Shown here piece after piece: positions 7,126 to 15,906 of a stretch of 64,000 bases of DNA. Every line of letters starts with the position of its first letter. Position 1 is the stretch's first letter. The position numbers and the translations under genes were made by a program. The notes beneath the pieces are model-generated. The model did not search any database, was not told the DNA's origin, and saw only the letters and a program-made list of their open reading frames with translations. The DNA is from Chloroflexota bacterium (GTDB taxonomy: Bacteria; Chloroflexota; Anaerolineae; Anaerolineales; Villigracilaceae), in the NCBI GenBank assembly GCA_023459215.1, contig JAEWVF010000026.1, positions 1 to 64,000 on the forward strand. The letters run 5' to 3'.

Positions 7126-9123
7126 TTATTTGGGTGTGTTTGCTGATGGGCTCGAGCCGGCGACCTGGATGGAGGGCATGGTCAGGTTGCCGGTGGAGAG
7201 CTTTTGCGAATATTCCGCGCTCCGTTTGTGTTCGAGCGCCATGCCTTTGAAGGCGGTGTCCGTATGCTGTTCGAGCCATCCGGCCACGATTTGGTGCAGC
7301 AGCGCCCGGCTGCGGTTGGGAATCAGGCTGTAGGCCACATCGCGCAGGAAAGCGTTTTTGAAAATGTATTCCTGGTCTTCCGAAAATTGCGAGTTGCGGC
7401 GTGGGAATGCCAGTTCCGCGCGCACCAGTTGCCGCAAGCCATCCTGGATGAAGCGTTCGATGACCGCGTTGGGGGCATTGGTCATCGGCATGATGCCCGG
7501 CAGGGCCGCCGATTTGGTCTGGGCGATGATGCTGCCAACCCAGAAAACGCGCCCAACGACAGAAGCCATCAGGGCTACCGCTCGCGCCTCGCGCGAGAGA
7601 TTATCCAGGCGGGCTTGCAGGGTCGCGCTCAACGATTCCGGAATCCTGGACAGGAGTTTTTCCTGTATCTCGGCGGCTGAAGATGCTTTATTGAGCGCCC
7701 CGGTTTTGACCAGGCTTTTGACGATTTCTTCCATGAAATACGGATTGCCTTCGGCTTTGGCGGCGATGGTGGCGAGCACCTCGTCTGGCAGCCCCTGCAG
7801 GTCGGGGTAAGCCAGCGAGACCAATTCTGCGTTGAACGGAATCGCTTCAAGCTGGATGGTGCGCGCCAGGTTGTGCCATTGCGGCTGCGACTTCAGGAAT
7901 TCCGGGCGGGCTGCACCAACCACCAGCAGCGACATTTTTGGCTCATCAATGCTCATCAGGAACGAGAGCATTTGCAGGCTTTCGCGATCAGCCCATTGCA
8001 GGTCGTCAAGGAACAGCACCAGCGGATTTTTCTTGCTGATTCTGTGGAGCATGTCTGTCATCAGGAACAGGATACGGTGTTGTTTTTCGCTGGCCGGTTT
8101 TTCCGGGCTGGCCGAAAGCCCGATAATTTCGCTTAATACTGCGCTGGCCTCTTCCCGGGCGCTTTCGGGTGCATTTTCCCACAGGTTGACCAGACCGGTA
8201 TTCCACTTTGTCGTCGCGTCGTCCGGTTTGTCATCGTCGCGCAAGCCGAAATGGTTGCGCAGCATGACCCGCCACAGGTAATAAGGAATCCGCGCGGTTT
8301 GCGCCAGCCCGCGGGTGGTGATGATCAACACATTTTCAACTTTTTCTTGCAAACGGTTGTGAAATTCCAGCATCAGGCGCGATTTACCGATCCCGACCTC
8401 ACCGTGAATCAGGGCCATTTGCGGATGCTGCGAAGCGCAGGTGTGCTCGAACAACTCTTCCAGGCGTTTGATTTCGGCGTCGCGGGCAACCATGTTGGTT
8501 ACCAGGCTGTCGGCGCTCTGGTATTTGGGCCGATTGGCATGACTGAGATAACCCTCGATCATATAGGGCTGGACTGGTTCGGTTTTGCCCTTGACCGGGG
8601 TTGGTTCGAGGCGTTTCACCCTGAAGCTGGCTCGCACCATACGGAAGGTGTTCTCGCCGATGACAACTGTGCCCGCTTCGGCGATTTGTTCGAGGCGGGC
8701 GGCTACGTTGACGGTATCTCCCAGGACGGTATATTCGTTGCGCGAGCCGATGTAACCGGCAAAAACCGCCCCGCTGTTGATGCCGACCCGTAATTTGAGC
8801 TGCTCGGCTCCCGGAATGCTGCTTCCCAGGCAAAAATCATCGAGCGCTTTAACCAGTTCGATCCCGGCGGCAATCGCTTGTTCCGCGTCGTTATCGCTGG
8901 CGAAGGGCGCTCCCCAGACGGCCATGACCCCATCCCCCAGGTGTTTGTCGATGTAGCCGCCGTGGGCCTCGATCACCTTGTCGAGCCGCTTCCATATGCC
9001 CTTGATCAGGTCGCTGACGGTTTCGAAATCCAGTTTCTCGGCCAGTTGGGTGAATCCCTGGACATCCGCAAAGAGCACACTGGCCAAACGGCGTTCTTCA
9101 GGGTACTGATTTTCGCTCATCAT
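7126..9123 (-). CDS. Class III adenylate/guanylate cyclase with AAA ATPase domain
   Basis: A 665-residue soluble protein. The class III nucleotide cyclase domain is at about residues 10-170 (LFADVQGFTQL, HLGDGVMAVWG, the metal aspartates). A P-loop ATPase follows with Walker A GEVGIGKS near residue 242 and LVLFLDDLQWAD as Walker B. Family members often continue into TPR repeats; this one ends after the ATPase and its winged region. It probably makes cAMP or cGMP in response to an unknown signal. The ATG at 9123 is preferred because the upstream TTG at 9147 lies inside the preceding terminator hairpin. Two CRP-like sites and a cyclic-nucleotide-binding protein occur elsewhere in the window, a possible functional link. 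Confidence 0.85.
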   Translation of the reverse strand: MMSENQYPEERRLASVLFADVQGFTQLAEKLDFETVSDLIKGIWKRLDKVIEAHGGYIDKHLGDGVMAVWGAPFASDNDAEQAIAAGIELVKALDDFCLGSSIPGAEQLKLRVGINSGAVFAGYIGSRNEYTVLGDTVNVAARLEQIAEAGTVVIGENTFRMVRASFRVKRLEPTPVKGKTEPVQPYMIEGYLSHANRPKYQSADSLVTNMVARDAEIKRLEELFEHTCASQHPQMALIHGEVGIGKSRLMLEFHNRLQEKVENVLIITTRGLAQTARIPYYLWRVMLRNHFGLRDDDKPDDATTKWNTGLVNLWENAPESAREEASAVLSEIIGLSASPEKPASEKQHRILFLMTDMLHRISKKNPLVLFLDDLQWADRESLQMLSFLMSIDEPKMSLLVVGAARPEFLKSQPQWHNLARTIQLEAIPFNAELVSLAYPDLQGLPDEVLATIAAKAEGNPYFMEEIVKSLVKTGALNKASSAAEIQEKLLSRIPESLSATLQARLDNLSREARAVALMASVVGRVFWVGSIIAQTKSAALPGIMPMTNAPNAVIERFIQDGLRQLVRAELAFPRRNSQFSEDQEYIFKNAFLRDVAYSLIPNRSRALLHQIVAGWLEQHTDTAFKGMALEHKRSAEYSQKLSTGNLTMPSIQVAGSSPSANTPK

Positions 9124-9130
9124 AAATAAA

Positions 9131-9175
9131 AAATGCTCCCGCTTCAATGTTAAACGAAAATTGAGCGGGAAGCAT
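9131..9175 (-). terminator. Terminator of the pyrophosphatase gene
   Basis: A hairpin has arms AATGCTTCCCGCTCAAT and ATTGAAGCGGGAGCATT, with two one-base bulges. T6 follows on the minus strand. It ends only a few bases before the cyclase ATG, so the cyclase either relies on read-through or on a start site very close to its ATG. Confidence 0.8.
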
Positions 9176-9195
9176 TATCAAGGAATTGCAGAATT

Positions 9196-10545
9196 TCAGT
9201 TTTCGAGCAGGCCGAGGACAACCGGCAGGAGCTGTTTCTTGCGGGAAACCACGCCGGGGGCATCGCGCGTCCCATCCGGCAGGGGTGGGTAGGGCAATTC
9301 GAGTAGGATGGGTGGCGTGTCGGTCGTCAGCAACAGGCGGCTGGAGCCGCGTACCACGTCGGTAATCAGCAGCATGGCAAAATCCAGCCCGCGCTTGCTC
9401 TGCAACTCGTCGATGGCCTGACGCAGGCCAGAGAGATGCTCGCTGATTTGCAGCAGGTCGGTTACTTCTGCCTGGGCCACGGCGAATTTGAACCCGCCTG
9501 CCTCGTAAGGCTTGATGTCTGTGCCGACGATTTCCTGCGGCGTGCGGTTGGCCAGCCCGGCTCCGGCTGAAACAACTTGTTCGCCATACGATTGGATGGT
9601 TTCCCCCTTGAGCGGGCCATTGCCGACAAAGGCCCAGCGCGCCAGCCGTTCGGCGGCCTGCTTGTCGCGTTCGGTGGTGGTCGGCGATGTCAGGATGAGG
9701 GTGTCGGCCAGCATTCCGGCCAGGGCCATCCCGGCCAGGGCGGGCGGCATCGACAGGCCAGCCTTGGAAGTTAGTTCGGCCACCAGGGTGCTGGTCGAGC
9801 CGACCGTATCCACCGTGAAGCGGATCGGTTGGTGGGTGTGTGGATTGCCCAAGCGGTGATGGTCAAGGATCTCGAGCAGTTCGGCTTCATCGAGCGAAGC
9901 AATCGCCTGGCGCGGTTCGTTATGGTCAACCAGCACGATTTTCAGGCGCGGCGGGTTGAGTACCCCGCGCTGGTGGCAAACGCCGAGGTAGTGGCCGCCG
10001 TCATCGACGACGAAGAAATCGTTGTGTTCTTCGCGCAGGATACGGTTAAGCGAGTCGCGGATGTGGCCGTTGGCCGGGAAACGCGGAACGGTTGTGTCGG
10101 CAACGTCGCGGCAGGGGGTCGCCATGATATCGACGATGCGCTGGTCGCTCATATCCAGGCGTGGGCCGACTACCTGTTGGAAGAAGTTGAACAGGCTGAA
10201 GCCGTCGATCATGCCAAAGGGAATCCCGTCTTCGCTGACAACGGGAGCGATGCCCCCGGTGCGGGTAGCCAATGACCAGGCTTCGCCGAGCGGATTGTCG
10301 GGGTGGATGGTGTCCAGTTGGCGGGTGACCAGTTCGAAGCGCGGCGAGGCGTCGGTCAGCAGGATCGGCGCTTCGAGTTCGAGGCGCTTCAGCACCCAGG
10401 CCGTTTGCTGGTTGATTGGCCCGGCCCGCGAAGCGATAGTGTCGAGTCCGTCGCGCTGGCGCAGGAGCCAGGCGTAGGTCATGGCGGCAGCGATTGAATC
10501 GGTATCGGGGTTGATGTGTCCGGTTACATAAATTCGATCTGTCAT
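9196..10545 (-). CDS. ppaC: Manganese-dependent inorganic pyrophosphatase with CBS domains
   Basis: A 449-residue family II pyrophosphatase that hydrolyses pyrophosphate to phosphate in the cytoplasm. The DHH-family motifs are GHINPDTDS (residues 9-17), DHNE (207-210) and the DHH signature D228-H229-H230. A CBS pair, which normally binds adenine nucleotides and regulates the enzyme, is inserted at about residues 65-195; no DRTGG domain is seen. The DHHA2 domain is at about 310-449. AGGAG lies 10 nt before the ATG. It is followed by its own terminator. Confidence 0.92.
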   Translation of the reverse strand: MTDRIYVTGHINPDTDSIAAAMTYAWLLRQRDGLDTIASRAGPINQQTAWVLKRLELEAPILLTDASPRFELVTRQLDTIHPDNPLGEAWSLATRTGGIAPVVSEDGIPFGMIDGFSLFNFFQQVVGPRLDMSDQRIVDIMATPCRDVADTTVPRFPANGHIRDSLNRILREEHNDFFVVDDGGHYLGVCHQRGVLNPPRLKIVLVDHNEPRQAIASLDEAELLEILDHHRLGNPHTHQPIRFTVDTVGSTSTLVAELTSKAGLSMPPALAGMALAGMLADTLILTSPTTTERDKQAAERLARWAFVGNGPLKGETIQSYGEQVVSAGAGLANRTPQEIVGTDIKPYEAGGFKFAVAQAEVTDLLQISEHLSGLRQAIDELQSKRGLDFAMLLITDVVRGSSRLLLTTDTPPILLELPYPPLPDGTRDAPGVVSRKKQLLPVVLGLLEN

Positions 10546-10587
10546 CCTCGAATAGCTCCTGGTGGTTACAAAACGGATAAAATGGAA

Positions 10588-10612
10588 AAAGACCTCCGAT
10601 GTGGAGGTCTTT
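10588..10612 (-). terminator. Terminator after tRNA-His
   Basis: The hairpin AAAGACCTCC / GGAGGTCTTT has a 5-nt loop and ends in T5 on the minus strand, directly behind the tRNA. Confidence 0.85.
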
Positions 10613-10616
10613 CAGG

Positions 10617-10689
10617 GGCGGGTGATGGGGCTCGAACCCACAACAACTACATCCACAGTGTAGCGCTCTGCCATTGAGCTACACCCGCC
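10617..10689 (-). tRNA. tRNA-His (GTG)
   Basis: The cloverleaf folds cleanly. The acceptor stem is GCGGGTG/CACCCGC, the D arm GCTC/GAGC, the anticodon stem CTACA/TGTAG with loop CTGTGGA (anticodon GTG), and the T loop TTCGAGC. A G at -1 and a C at 73 form the extra pair typical of tRNA-His. CCA is not encoded. It lies 43 nt downstream of hisS on the same strand, with a shared terminator, so the two are probably co-transcribed. Confidence 0.95.
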
Positions 10690-10732
10690 ATAGGGCGGCC
10701 TACTTTTCATAAGCCCGCCGATTATATCACCG

Positions 10733-12019
10733 CTATCCCGCGCTTTCAAGGATTTTGGCGATCGTTTTTGCCACTTCGCTGCGTTCGACCGTTTCCTGGG
10801 TGCTGTTTGCCAGGTTTTTGACGGTCACTTTGCCGCTGGCGGCCTCATCCGGCCCGATGACCGTCACCACACGAATGCCCATCCGGTCGGCGAATTTGAA
10901 CTGTTTGGGCAGTTTGGCCGGTTCGGGGTAGGCGAGCACTTTCATTCCGGCCGCGCGCAGTTCCGTGGCCAGCGTAACAGACTCCATCCACAGGCTTTCG
11001 TCGAAGACCGTAACCAGCACCGGGGCGGGGGAGGGGACGAAGGTCGGAACCAGGCCTTTTTCTTGCAGGATGATGCCGATGACCACATCTCCCATCGCAA
11101 AGCCGACCCCGGAGAGCGGATCGCCGCCGACATCGGCCAGCAGGTTGTCGTAGCGGCCTCCGCCCAAAATGGCGCGGCGGACGCTGCCGGACAGGTCGAA
11201 GGCTTCAAAGACAGTTCCGGTGTAGTAGAGCAGCCCGCGCATGATGTTCGGGTCAAATTTGACGTATTCGCGCACGCCGAGCGCATCCAGCGCCTTGAAC
11301 AGGCGCACCAACTCATCGTTTTCCTGCCAGAGTTGGTAGTTGGCCAGGATTTTCTTCAGGCCATCGAGTTGGGGTTGGGTCAGGCCGTTTTCGAGGGCGT
11401 AGGCATCCCAGGCTTCAGGAGTCATCTTGGGGCGGCGATCCACCATGCCTGAAACGGCCAGCCGGTTTTCCGGCAGGATGCCGAGGGCATCAAACTGGGC
11501 ATCCATCAGCCGGCGGTTGTTAACGAAAATGGTGGCCATTTCGGGGCTGAGTCCGACCGATTTCAGGAAGGTGGCGGCAATCGCGATCAGCTCGGCATCC
11601 GCTTCGGGCGAGTTGACTCCCAGCATATCGATATTCCACTGGAAAAATTCACGCGTGCGGCCCTTTTGCGGGCGTTCATAGCGCCAGAACGGGCCAAACG
11701 ACCACCAGCGTACCGGGAAGGCCAGTTGACCCTGGCGGGCGGCAATCATGCGCGCCAGGCTGGGAGTCAGTTCCGGGCGCAGGGTGATCGGGTCGCCGCC
11801 GCGGTCGTTGAAAACGAAAGATTGCTCTTTGACCAGTTCTTCGCCCGATTTGGCGGCGTACAAGTCGATGGTTTCGAGGAAGGGTGCGTCCCATTCCTGG
11901 TAGCCGAAGGCTTTGGCGGCGGCTCCGGCTTTCGCGTAGAGATAGTTGCGCAGCGCCATTTCCTCGGGATAGAATTCGCGGGTGCCTTTAACGGCCTGGA
12001 TGGTGGATTTTGATGCCAT
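10733..12019 (-). CDS. hisS: Histidyl-tRNA synthetase
   Basis: A 428-residue class II aminoacyl-tRNA synthetase that charges tRNA-His. Visible are the N-terminal VKGTREFYPEE, motif 2 (FRYERPQKGRTREFFQWN), the histidine-specific loop GLLYYTGTVFEAF, motif 3 in GGGRYDNL ... GVGFAMGD, and the C-terminal anticodon-binding domain from about residue 335. The length is normal. AAGGAAAG precedes the ATG. The cognate tRNA-His gene sits immediately downstream. Confidence 0.95.
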   Translation of the reverse strand: MASKSTIQAVKGTREFYPEEMALRNYLYAKAGAAAKAFGYQEWDAPFLETIDLYAAKSGEELVKEQSFVFNDRGGDPITLRPELTPSLARMIAARQGQLAFPVRWWSFGPFWRYERPQKGRTREFFQWNIDMLGVNSPEADAELIAIAATFLKSVGLSPEMATIFVNNRRLMDAQFDALGILPENRLAVSGMVDRRPKMTPEAWDAYALENGLTQPQLDGLKKILANYQLWQENDELVRLFKALDALGVREYVKFDPNIMRGLLYYTGTVFEAFDLSGSVRRAILGGGRYDNLLADVGGDPLSGVGFAMGDVVIGIILQEKGLVPTFVPSPAPVLVTVFDESLWMESVTLATELRAAGMKVLAYPEPAKLPKQFKFADRMGIRVVTVIGPDEAASGKVTVKNLANSTQETVERSEVAKTIAKILESAG

Positions 12020-12063
12020 TTTTCTTTCCTTGTTTCAGGTGTGGCCCTAGTTTAGCACAATTT

Positions 12064-12086
12064 CAAAATTCAGCGATTGAATTTTG
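12064..12086. promoter_or_regulatory. Inverted repeat between hisS and the methyltransferase gene
   Basis: A perfect 9-bp dyad, CAAAATTCA / TGAATTTTG with a 5-bp spacer, overlaps the -35 of the plus-strand promoter and lies 45 nt upstream of hisS. It is a candidate operator for either gene. Confidence 0.45.
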
Positions 12087-12104
12087 GACTGATTCTGGTA
12101 TAAT
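12077..12104 (+). promoter_or_regulatory. Sigma-70 type promoter of the methyltransferase gene
   Basis: The -35 TTGAAT (12077-12082) and -10 TATAAT (12099-12104) are 16 bp apart, with an extended -10 TG at 12096-12097. Transcription would start near 12111. Confidence 0.75.
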
Positions 12105-12115
12105 TTTTTCCCGTA

Positions 12116-12169
12116 GGGCGGGAGGTTAGCCCGCCAGTGAACTCAAAAACAAGCGGGAGGTTTTCCCGC
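12116..12169 (+). repeat. Two related hairpins in the 5' leader
   Basis: Two short stem-loops, GGCGGG/CCCGCC (12117-12135) and GCGGGA/TCCCGC (12153-12169), share the word CGGGAGGTT. They lie between the predicted start site and the gene at 12193. They resemble a dispersed CCCGCC repeat more than a riboswitch. Confidence 0.5.
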
Positions 12170-12192
12170 GCAACGTCAAACAGGAGAGAATA

Positions 12193-12996
12193 ATGGAGAT
12201 TAACTACCAGGAAACCGCCAAAGATTTATTGACCCGCATCGACATTCACGAAAAATATGGCGCTCGCAACATCGATAAGTGGAATATCGAGGTGCTGAAT
12301 CCGCAGCCCGGCCAGCAGATTTTGGATGTCGGCTGCGGCGCTGGCAAACAGTGCTTCCTGTATAGCGATCATACCCAGGGCAAGGCCCAGATTATCGGCG
12401 GCGATTTCTCGGAAGAGTTGCTGGGCAAGGCGCGCGCCAAACAGGCCGAGCGCGGCGACCAGAACATCGAATTCCAGTTCCTCGATTTCAACAAGCCCTT
12501 TGCTTTTGCCGATAACCGTTTTGATTTCCTTTCCAGCGCCTTTGCGATTTACTATGCCGCCGATCTGAAATTCACCTTCAGCGAAGCGCATCGTGTCTTA
12601 AAACCCGGCGGACGGCTGTTCGTGACCGGCCCGCTGCCCGAAAACAAGAAGATGTTCTACGATATCATCACCGAAGCGACCAGCCAGCCCATCCCGCCGA
12701 TGCCCGGCTCAAGCCGCTTCAAGGGTGAAATTTACCAGACCATTGATGGCATTTTCGCCAAGACCGAATTGCTGACTTTTGAAAACCCACTGACTTTCCC
12801 TGAAGTTGCTCCGTTCATCGATTATGTCCGCGCTTCGTTGAGCGAAGACCGCAAACTGTGGACAAGCCTGTTCAATGGCAAGGATGAGTACGAAGCCTTG
12901 ATTGGCAAAATTGAGCAGGTTGCCACACGCTGGTTCGAACGCGATGGTAAGCTGGTCATGACCAAGGTCATTGGCGGTATTCTGGCTACCAAGTAA
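12193..12996 (+). CDS. Class I SAM-dependent methyltransferase
   Basis: A 267-residue methyltransferase. Motif I is LDVGCGAGKQ at residues 44-53, followed by the acidic end of the next strand (GGDFSEELL) and the ubiE-like segment AHRVLKPGGRLFVTGPLP at about 137-154. The substrate cannot be told from the sequence. GGAG precedes the ATG. It has its own strong promoter and a hairpin behind it. Confidence 0.8.
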   Translation: MEINYQETAKDLLTRIDIHEKYGARNIDKWNIEVLNPQPGQQILDVGCGAGKQCFLYSDHTQGKAQIIGGDFSEELLGKARAKQAERGDQNIEFQFLDFNKPFAFADNRFDFLSSAFAIYYAADLKFTFSEAHRVLKPGGRLFVTGPLPENKKMFYDIITEATSQPIPPMPGSSRFKGEIYQTIDGIFAKTELLTFENPLTFPEVAPFIDYVRASLSEDRKLWTSLFNGKDEYEALIGKIEQVATRWFERDGKLVMTKVIGGILATK

Positions 12997-13018
12997 AAAG
13001 TTTTTGGCAGTATTGTGG

Positions 13019-13047
13019 AAGGCGCAGGAGAATAATCCCTGCGCCTT
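13019..13047 (+). terminator. Hairpin behind the methyltransferase gene
   Basis: The arms AAGGCGCAGG / CCTGCGCCTT enclose a 9-nt loop. No T tract follows, so it may be a processing or attenuating stem instead of a true terminator. Confidence 0.5.
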
Positions 13048-13078
13048 CAGCGAACCTGCGCTAGGAATTGGCACAAAT

Positions 13079-13708
13079 ATGATTTTTCACGGAAAACGAT
13101 TGCTTTTCCTCGGCGCGCACCCCGATGACATTGAACTGGGCTGCGGCGCTTTGATTCACAATGTCGGCGGCAAGAGCGAGATGCTCTGTGTCACCCTTTC
13201 GGACAACCAGAAAAACCCCCTGCTCAAAAATGTGGTCGAGGAGCACTATCGCAGTATGGCGGAACTGGGCGTCCCGCGCGAAAGCGTTGTTTTGCGCGAT
13301 TTTACCACCCGCCTGTTTCACGACTCGCGCCAGGAAATCCTGGAATACTTCCTGAAACTGCGCAAAGACTTCAAGCCCGACATCATCTTCGTGCACTCGA
13401 AGCAGGATATTCACCAGGACCACAACACCATGACCGAAGAAGCCCTGCGCGCTTTCCGCGGGATCACTGTGCTCGGCTTCGATGTGGTGCGTTCCAGCTA
13501 CAATTTCTTCCCGCATTTCCTGGTCGAAGTCAGCGAAGAAGACGCCAATGCCAAAGTGCGGGCTTTGGCGCAATACGAAACCTATGCCGACAAGTATTAT
13601 TTCCAGCCGGAACTGCTCAAGGCGACCATGATTCGGCACGGCACCCTGGCCGAACGGCCCTTTGCCGAGGGTTTCGACATCCTGCGCATTGTGGGAAAAT
13701 ACGAATGA
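13079..13708 (+). CDS. PIG-L family deacetylase
   Basis: A 209-residue zinc-dependent N-deacetylase of the PIG-L/LmbE family. The zinc site is A13-H14-P15-D16-D17 plus H112 and H115 in IHQDHN. Relatives act on N-acetylglucosamine conjugates such as mycothiol or bacillithiol precursors and antibiotics; the substrate here is unknown. The ATG at 13079 gives the family's usual N-terminus (strand, then AHPDD). The longer open frame from 12971 only translates the hairpin region. Confidence 0.85.
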   Translation: MIFHGKRLLFLGAHPDDIELGCGALIHNVGGKSEMLCVTLSDNQKNPLLKNVVEEHYRSMAELGVPRESVVLRDFTTRLFHDSRQEILEYFLKLRKDFKPDIIFVHSKQDIHQDHNTMTEEALRAFRGITVLGFDVVRSSYNFFPHFLVEVSEEDANAKVRALAQYETYADKYYFQPELLKATMIRHGTLAERPFAEGFDILRIVGKYE

Positions 13709-13740
13709 AGTTCCTGGCGGAGTGATGAAATAATCGCGAA

Positions 13741-15546
13741 ATGAGCGCAGATTGGTCGAACCAGCTTTTGCTCAACCGTTTTCGGTTGGATGTGCGCCTG
13801 ACAGCCGCCGGGCACGCCTACCGCGCCTGGGACTTGTCCCTGGGTAAGCCCGTGACCGTTCATTTCCTGCCAACGCCGCCCGACGACGATGCCCGCCGCG
13901 CCCTGGAAGAAAAAGCCCGCAGCCTTGCGAAGATTACGCAGGCCGGGCTTTTGCCGTTCTATGGCCTGTTTACCATCGGCGCGGACAGTTTTTGGGTCGA
14001 CGGTCACGCCGAAGGACCCAGCCTGCGCTATCTCGAAGAACCTGTTCCGCTCAATGAAGCGCTGATTTACCTGAAAGCCCTCGCCCCCCAAATGGACGCC
14101 ATCCACGGGGCGGGTTGGGCGCATGCCCTGCGTCCGCAAAATATTTACATCGGGCGCGATGGCCATATTCACCTGGGCGGGCTGTTCTACGCCGTTCCGC
14201 TTGAGAAACCTTACGAGGATATTCGCAGCCTGGCTGAGATTTTCATCCGTCTGCTGGGCGGCGATCTCGAAAAGCAGCGCCTGCCCGAATTCCTGCTGCG
14301 TATTCTGCCGCGCGCGCTCAACCCGACGCGTGAAAGTCATTTTGAAAGCGCGATGGAGTTTTTCCTGACCGTCTGCCTGGCCTGCCGCGTCCAGGCCGAG
14401 ACCGTACCGGGACATTTATCGGCAGCGAACTCCCCCTCGGTTTTGCTGGCAAAAAACTGGCAGTATTTGCCACCCCTGGCTGCCCCGCGTCCGCTGACGG
14501 CGGTCAAGCCGGTCGAGAAGGATCGTCAGCAGTCGTCCGTTTGGGCCTGGCTGCTCGGACTGTTTTCAGTAATCGGGGTGTTCGTGCTTGGTTGGTGGCT
14601 GCTGCCCACTCCGGCCTTGAGTCCCGCTCAACTGGCCGGATCGGCGGTCGAATCGGCCTCTCCCACGCCGCCCGCGCTGGATATGTTTGCCTTGCCGACC
14701 GAAACCCCCGTCCCGACCAGCCCAGCCCCCGACGGCCTCGGCGGGCGGATTGTCTTTACCTGCACCCGGCGCGAGATCAATCACCTGTGCATGGTTTCAC
14801 CGCGTGGCGGCGAGATTGCCCTGCTGACCGCCGAGCGCGCCCACGACTACTACCCCAGCTTTTCACCGGATGGCGGTATGCTCCTGTTCTCGTCCAATCG
14901 CGGCGGGCGCTTCAACCTGTACCTGCAACTGTTGCAGAGCGACATCCTGACGCGTTTGACCGATGATTTGGGCGAAATATCGGCTTCGGCTTTCTCTGCC
15001 GATGGCAGCCAGATCGCCTTTGCCAGCAGCCGCGACGGCCAGCCCGCCGACCTGTACCTGATGACCCGCGAGGGCACCAATCCGCGCCTGTTGTATGACG
15101 GGCCTGGCAATATTGCCAGCATGGCCTGGGCGCCGAATGGCAGCGGATTGGCTTTTGTCATGTCGCAGCCCGAGACGCCGGGCATGTACGATGCCTACAT
15201 CCTTGACCTGGTCAGCAACCAGGTTTCGTCGCTGACGAATGGCAATCTTGTCGGCGCTGGCGGCAGCATCGACTGGTCGCCGGACGGACAATACTTGCTC
15301 TTTTTTGCTGGTTCGCCGGGAAATAATGAAATCATCCGCTACGAGATTTTGACCGGGGAGTTTTTGCAGTTGACCAGCGGCGGCAATAACGCCGCCCCGG
15401 CTTTCTCGCCGGATGGCCAGTGGATTGTCTTCAACTCCCAACGCACCGGCAATGCCGAAATCCACATTATGCGTATCGACGGCTCGGATGTGCGCCAGTT
15501 GACCGAAGACCCCGATCCCGATTGGCAGCCAAGGTGGGGGAGATAG
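13741..15546 (+). CDS. Pseudokinase - transmembrane - PD40/TolB-like propeller protein
   Basis: A 601-residue three-part protein. Residues 10-220 follow a Ser/Thr kinase fold, but every key residue is lost: the VAIK lysine is H41, the catalytic HRD aspartate is A129, the following Lys is R131, and DFG reads G147-L-F. A single membrane helix lies at about 262-287, followed by a Pro/Thr-rich linker and, from about 335, at least five PD40 blades with repeated FSPDG-type turns. The propeller would be outside and the dead kinase inside. It starts 32 nt after the PIG-L stop. A signalling or scaffold role is an inference. Confidence 0.82.
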   Translation: MSADWSNQLLLNRFRLDVRLTAAGHAYRAWDLSLGKPVTVHFLPTPPDDDARRALEEKARSLAKITQAGLLPFYGLFTIGADSFWVDGHAEGPSLRYLEEPVPLNEALIYLKALAPQMDAIHGAGWAHALRPQNIYIGRDGHIHLGGLFYAVPLEKPYEDIRSLAEIFIRLLGGDLEKQRLPEFLLRILPRALNPTRESHFESAMEFFLTVCLACRVQAETVPGHLSAANSPSVLLAKNWQYLPPLAAPRPLTAVKPVEKDRQQSSVWAWLLGLFSVIGVFVLGWWLLPTPALSPAQLAGSAVESASPTPPALDMFALPTETPVPTSPAPDGLGGRIVFTCTRREINHLCMVSPRGGEIALLTAERAHDYYPSFSPDGGMLLFSSNRGGRFNLYLQLLQSDILTRLTDDLGEISASAFSADGSQIAFASSRDGQPADLYLMTREGTNPRLLYDGPGNIASMAWAPNGSGLAFVMSQPETPGMYDAYILDLVSNQVSSLTNGNLVGAGGSIDWSPDGQYLLFFAGSPGNNEIIRYEILTGEFLQLTSGGNNAAPAFSPDGQWIVFNSQRTGNAEIHIMRIDGSDVRQLTEDPDPDWQPRWGR

Positions 15547-15906
15547 GGACTCGACTCTACTTCAACCGATATAACTAAAAATTTCAGATTATTATTTAAC
15601 AATGGGCACCACGTTTATCACAGGCTAGAATCTTCAAGCAAAATCCCGTAGTGGAAAATAATCAACTGAAGATGTTATCTTCTATTCAGGCGTTATCCTG
15701 TGTTGAAATTAATAGATTATGGGGTATATGGATGCAACGGAAGAATCTGCAGATTTCTATTTGAATTGGGTTTTAGATGGATACCGGGCTTCAATAATTA
15801 TGGTTTAAAAGATTTGACAGGTACCGCGATATATTCCGTATATACAAGAGAAAGTTGGTGAAATTTCAACATAATTCTGCTAATTCCTTGATATAAGAGG
15901 ACCACT
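15547..15906. other. AT-rich intergenic stretch
   Basis: This 360-bp stretch is clearly more AT-rich than its neighbours. It holds a 29-codon frame at 15719-15808 with no ribosome binding site and a possible promoter at its right end. No RNA gene or repeat was recognised. It could be the remnant of a lost gene. Confidence 0.4.
15814..15844 (+). promoter_or_regulatory. Possible promoter of the lipoprotein gene
   Basis: A perfect -35 TTGACA (15814-15819) is followed after 19 bp by TATATA (15839-15844). The spacing is long, so this is tentative. Confidence 0.35.

Noticed and set aside
15719..15808. 29-codon frame in the AT-rich gap
   Set aside because: No ribosome binding site and no homology; at most a remnant.
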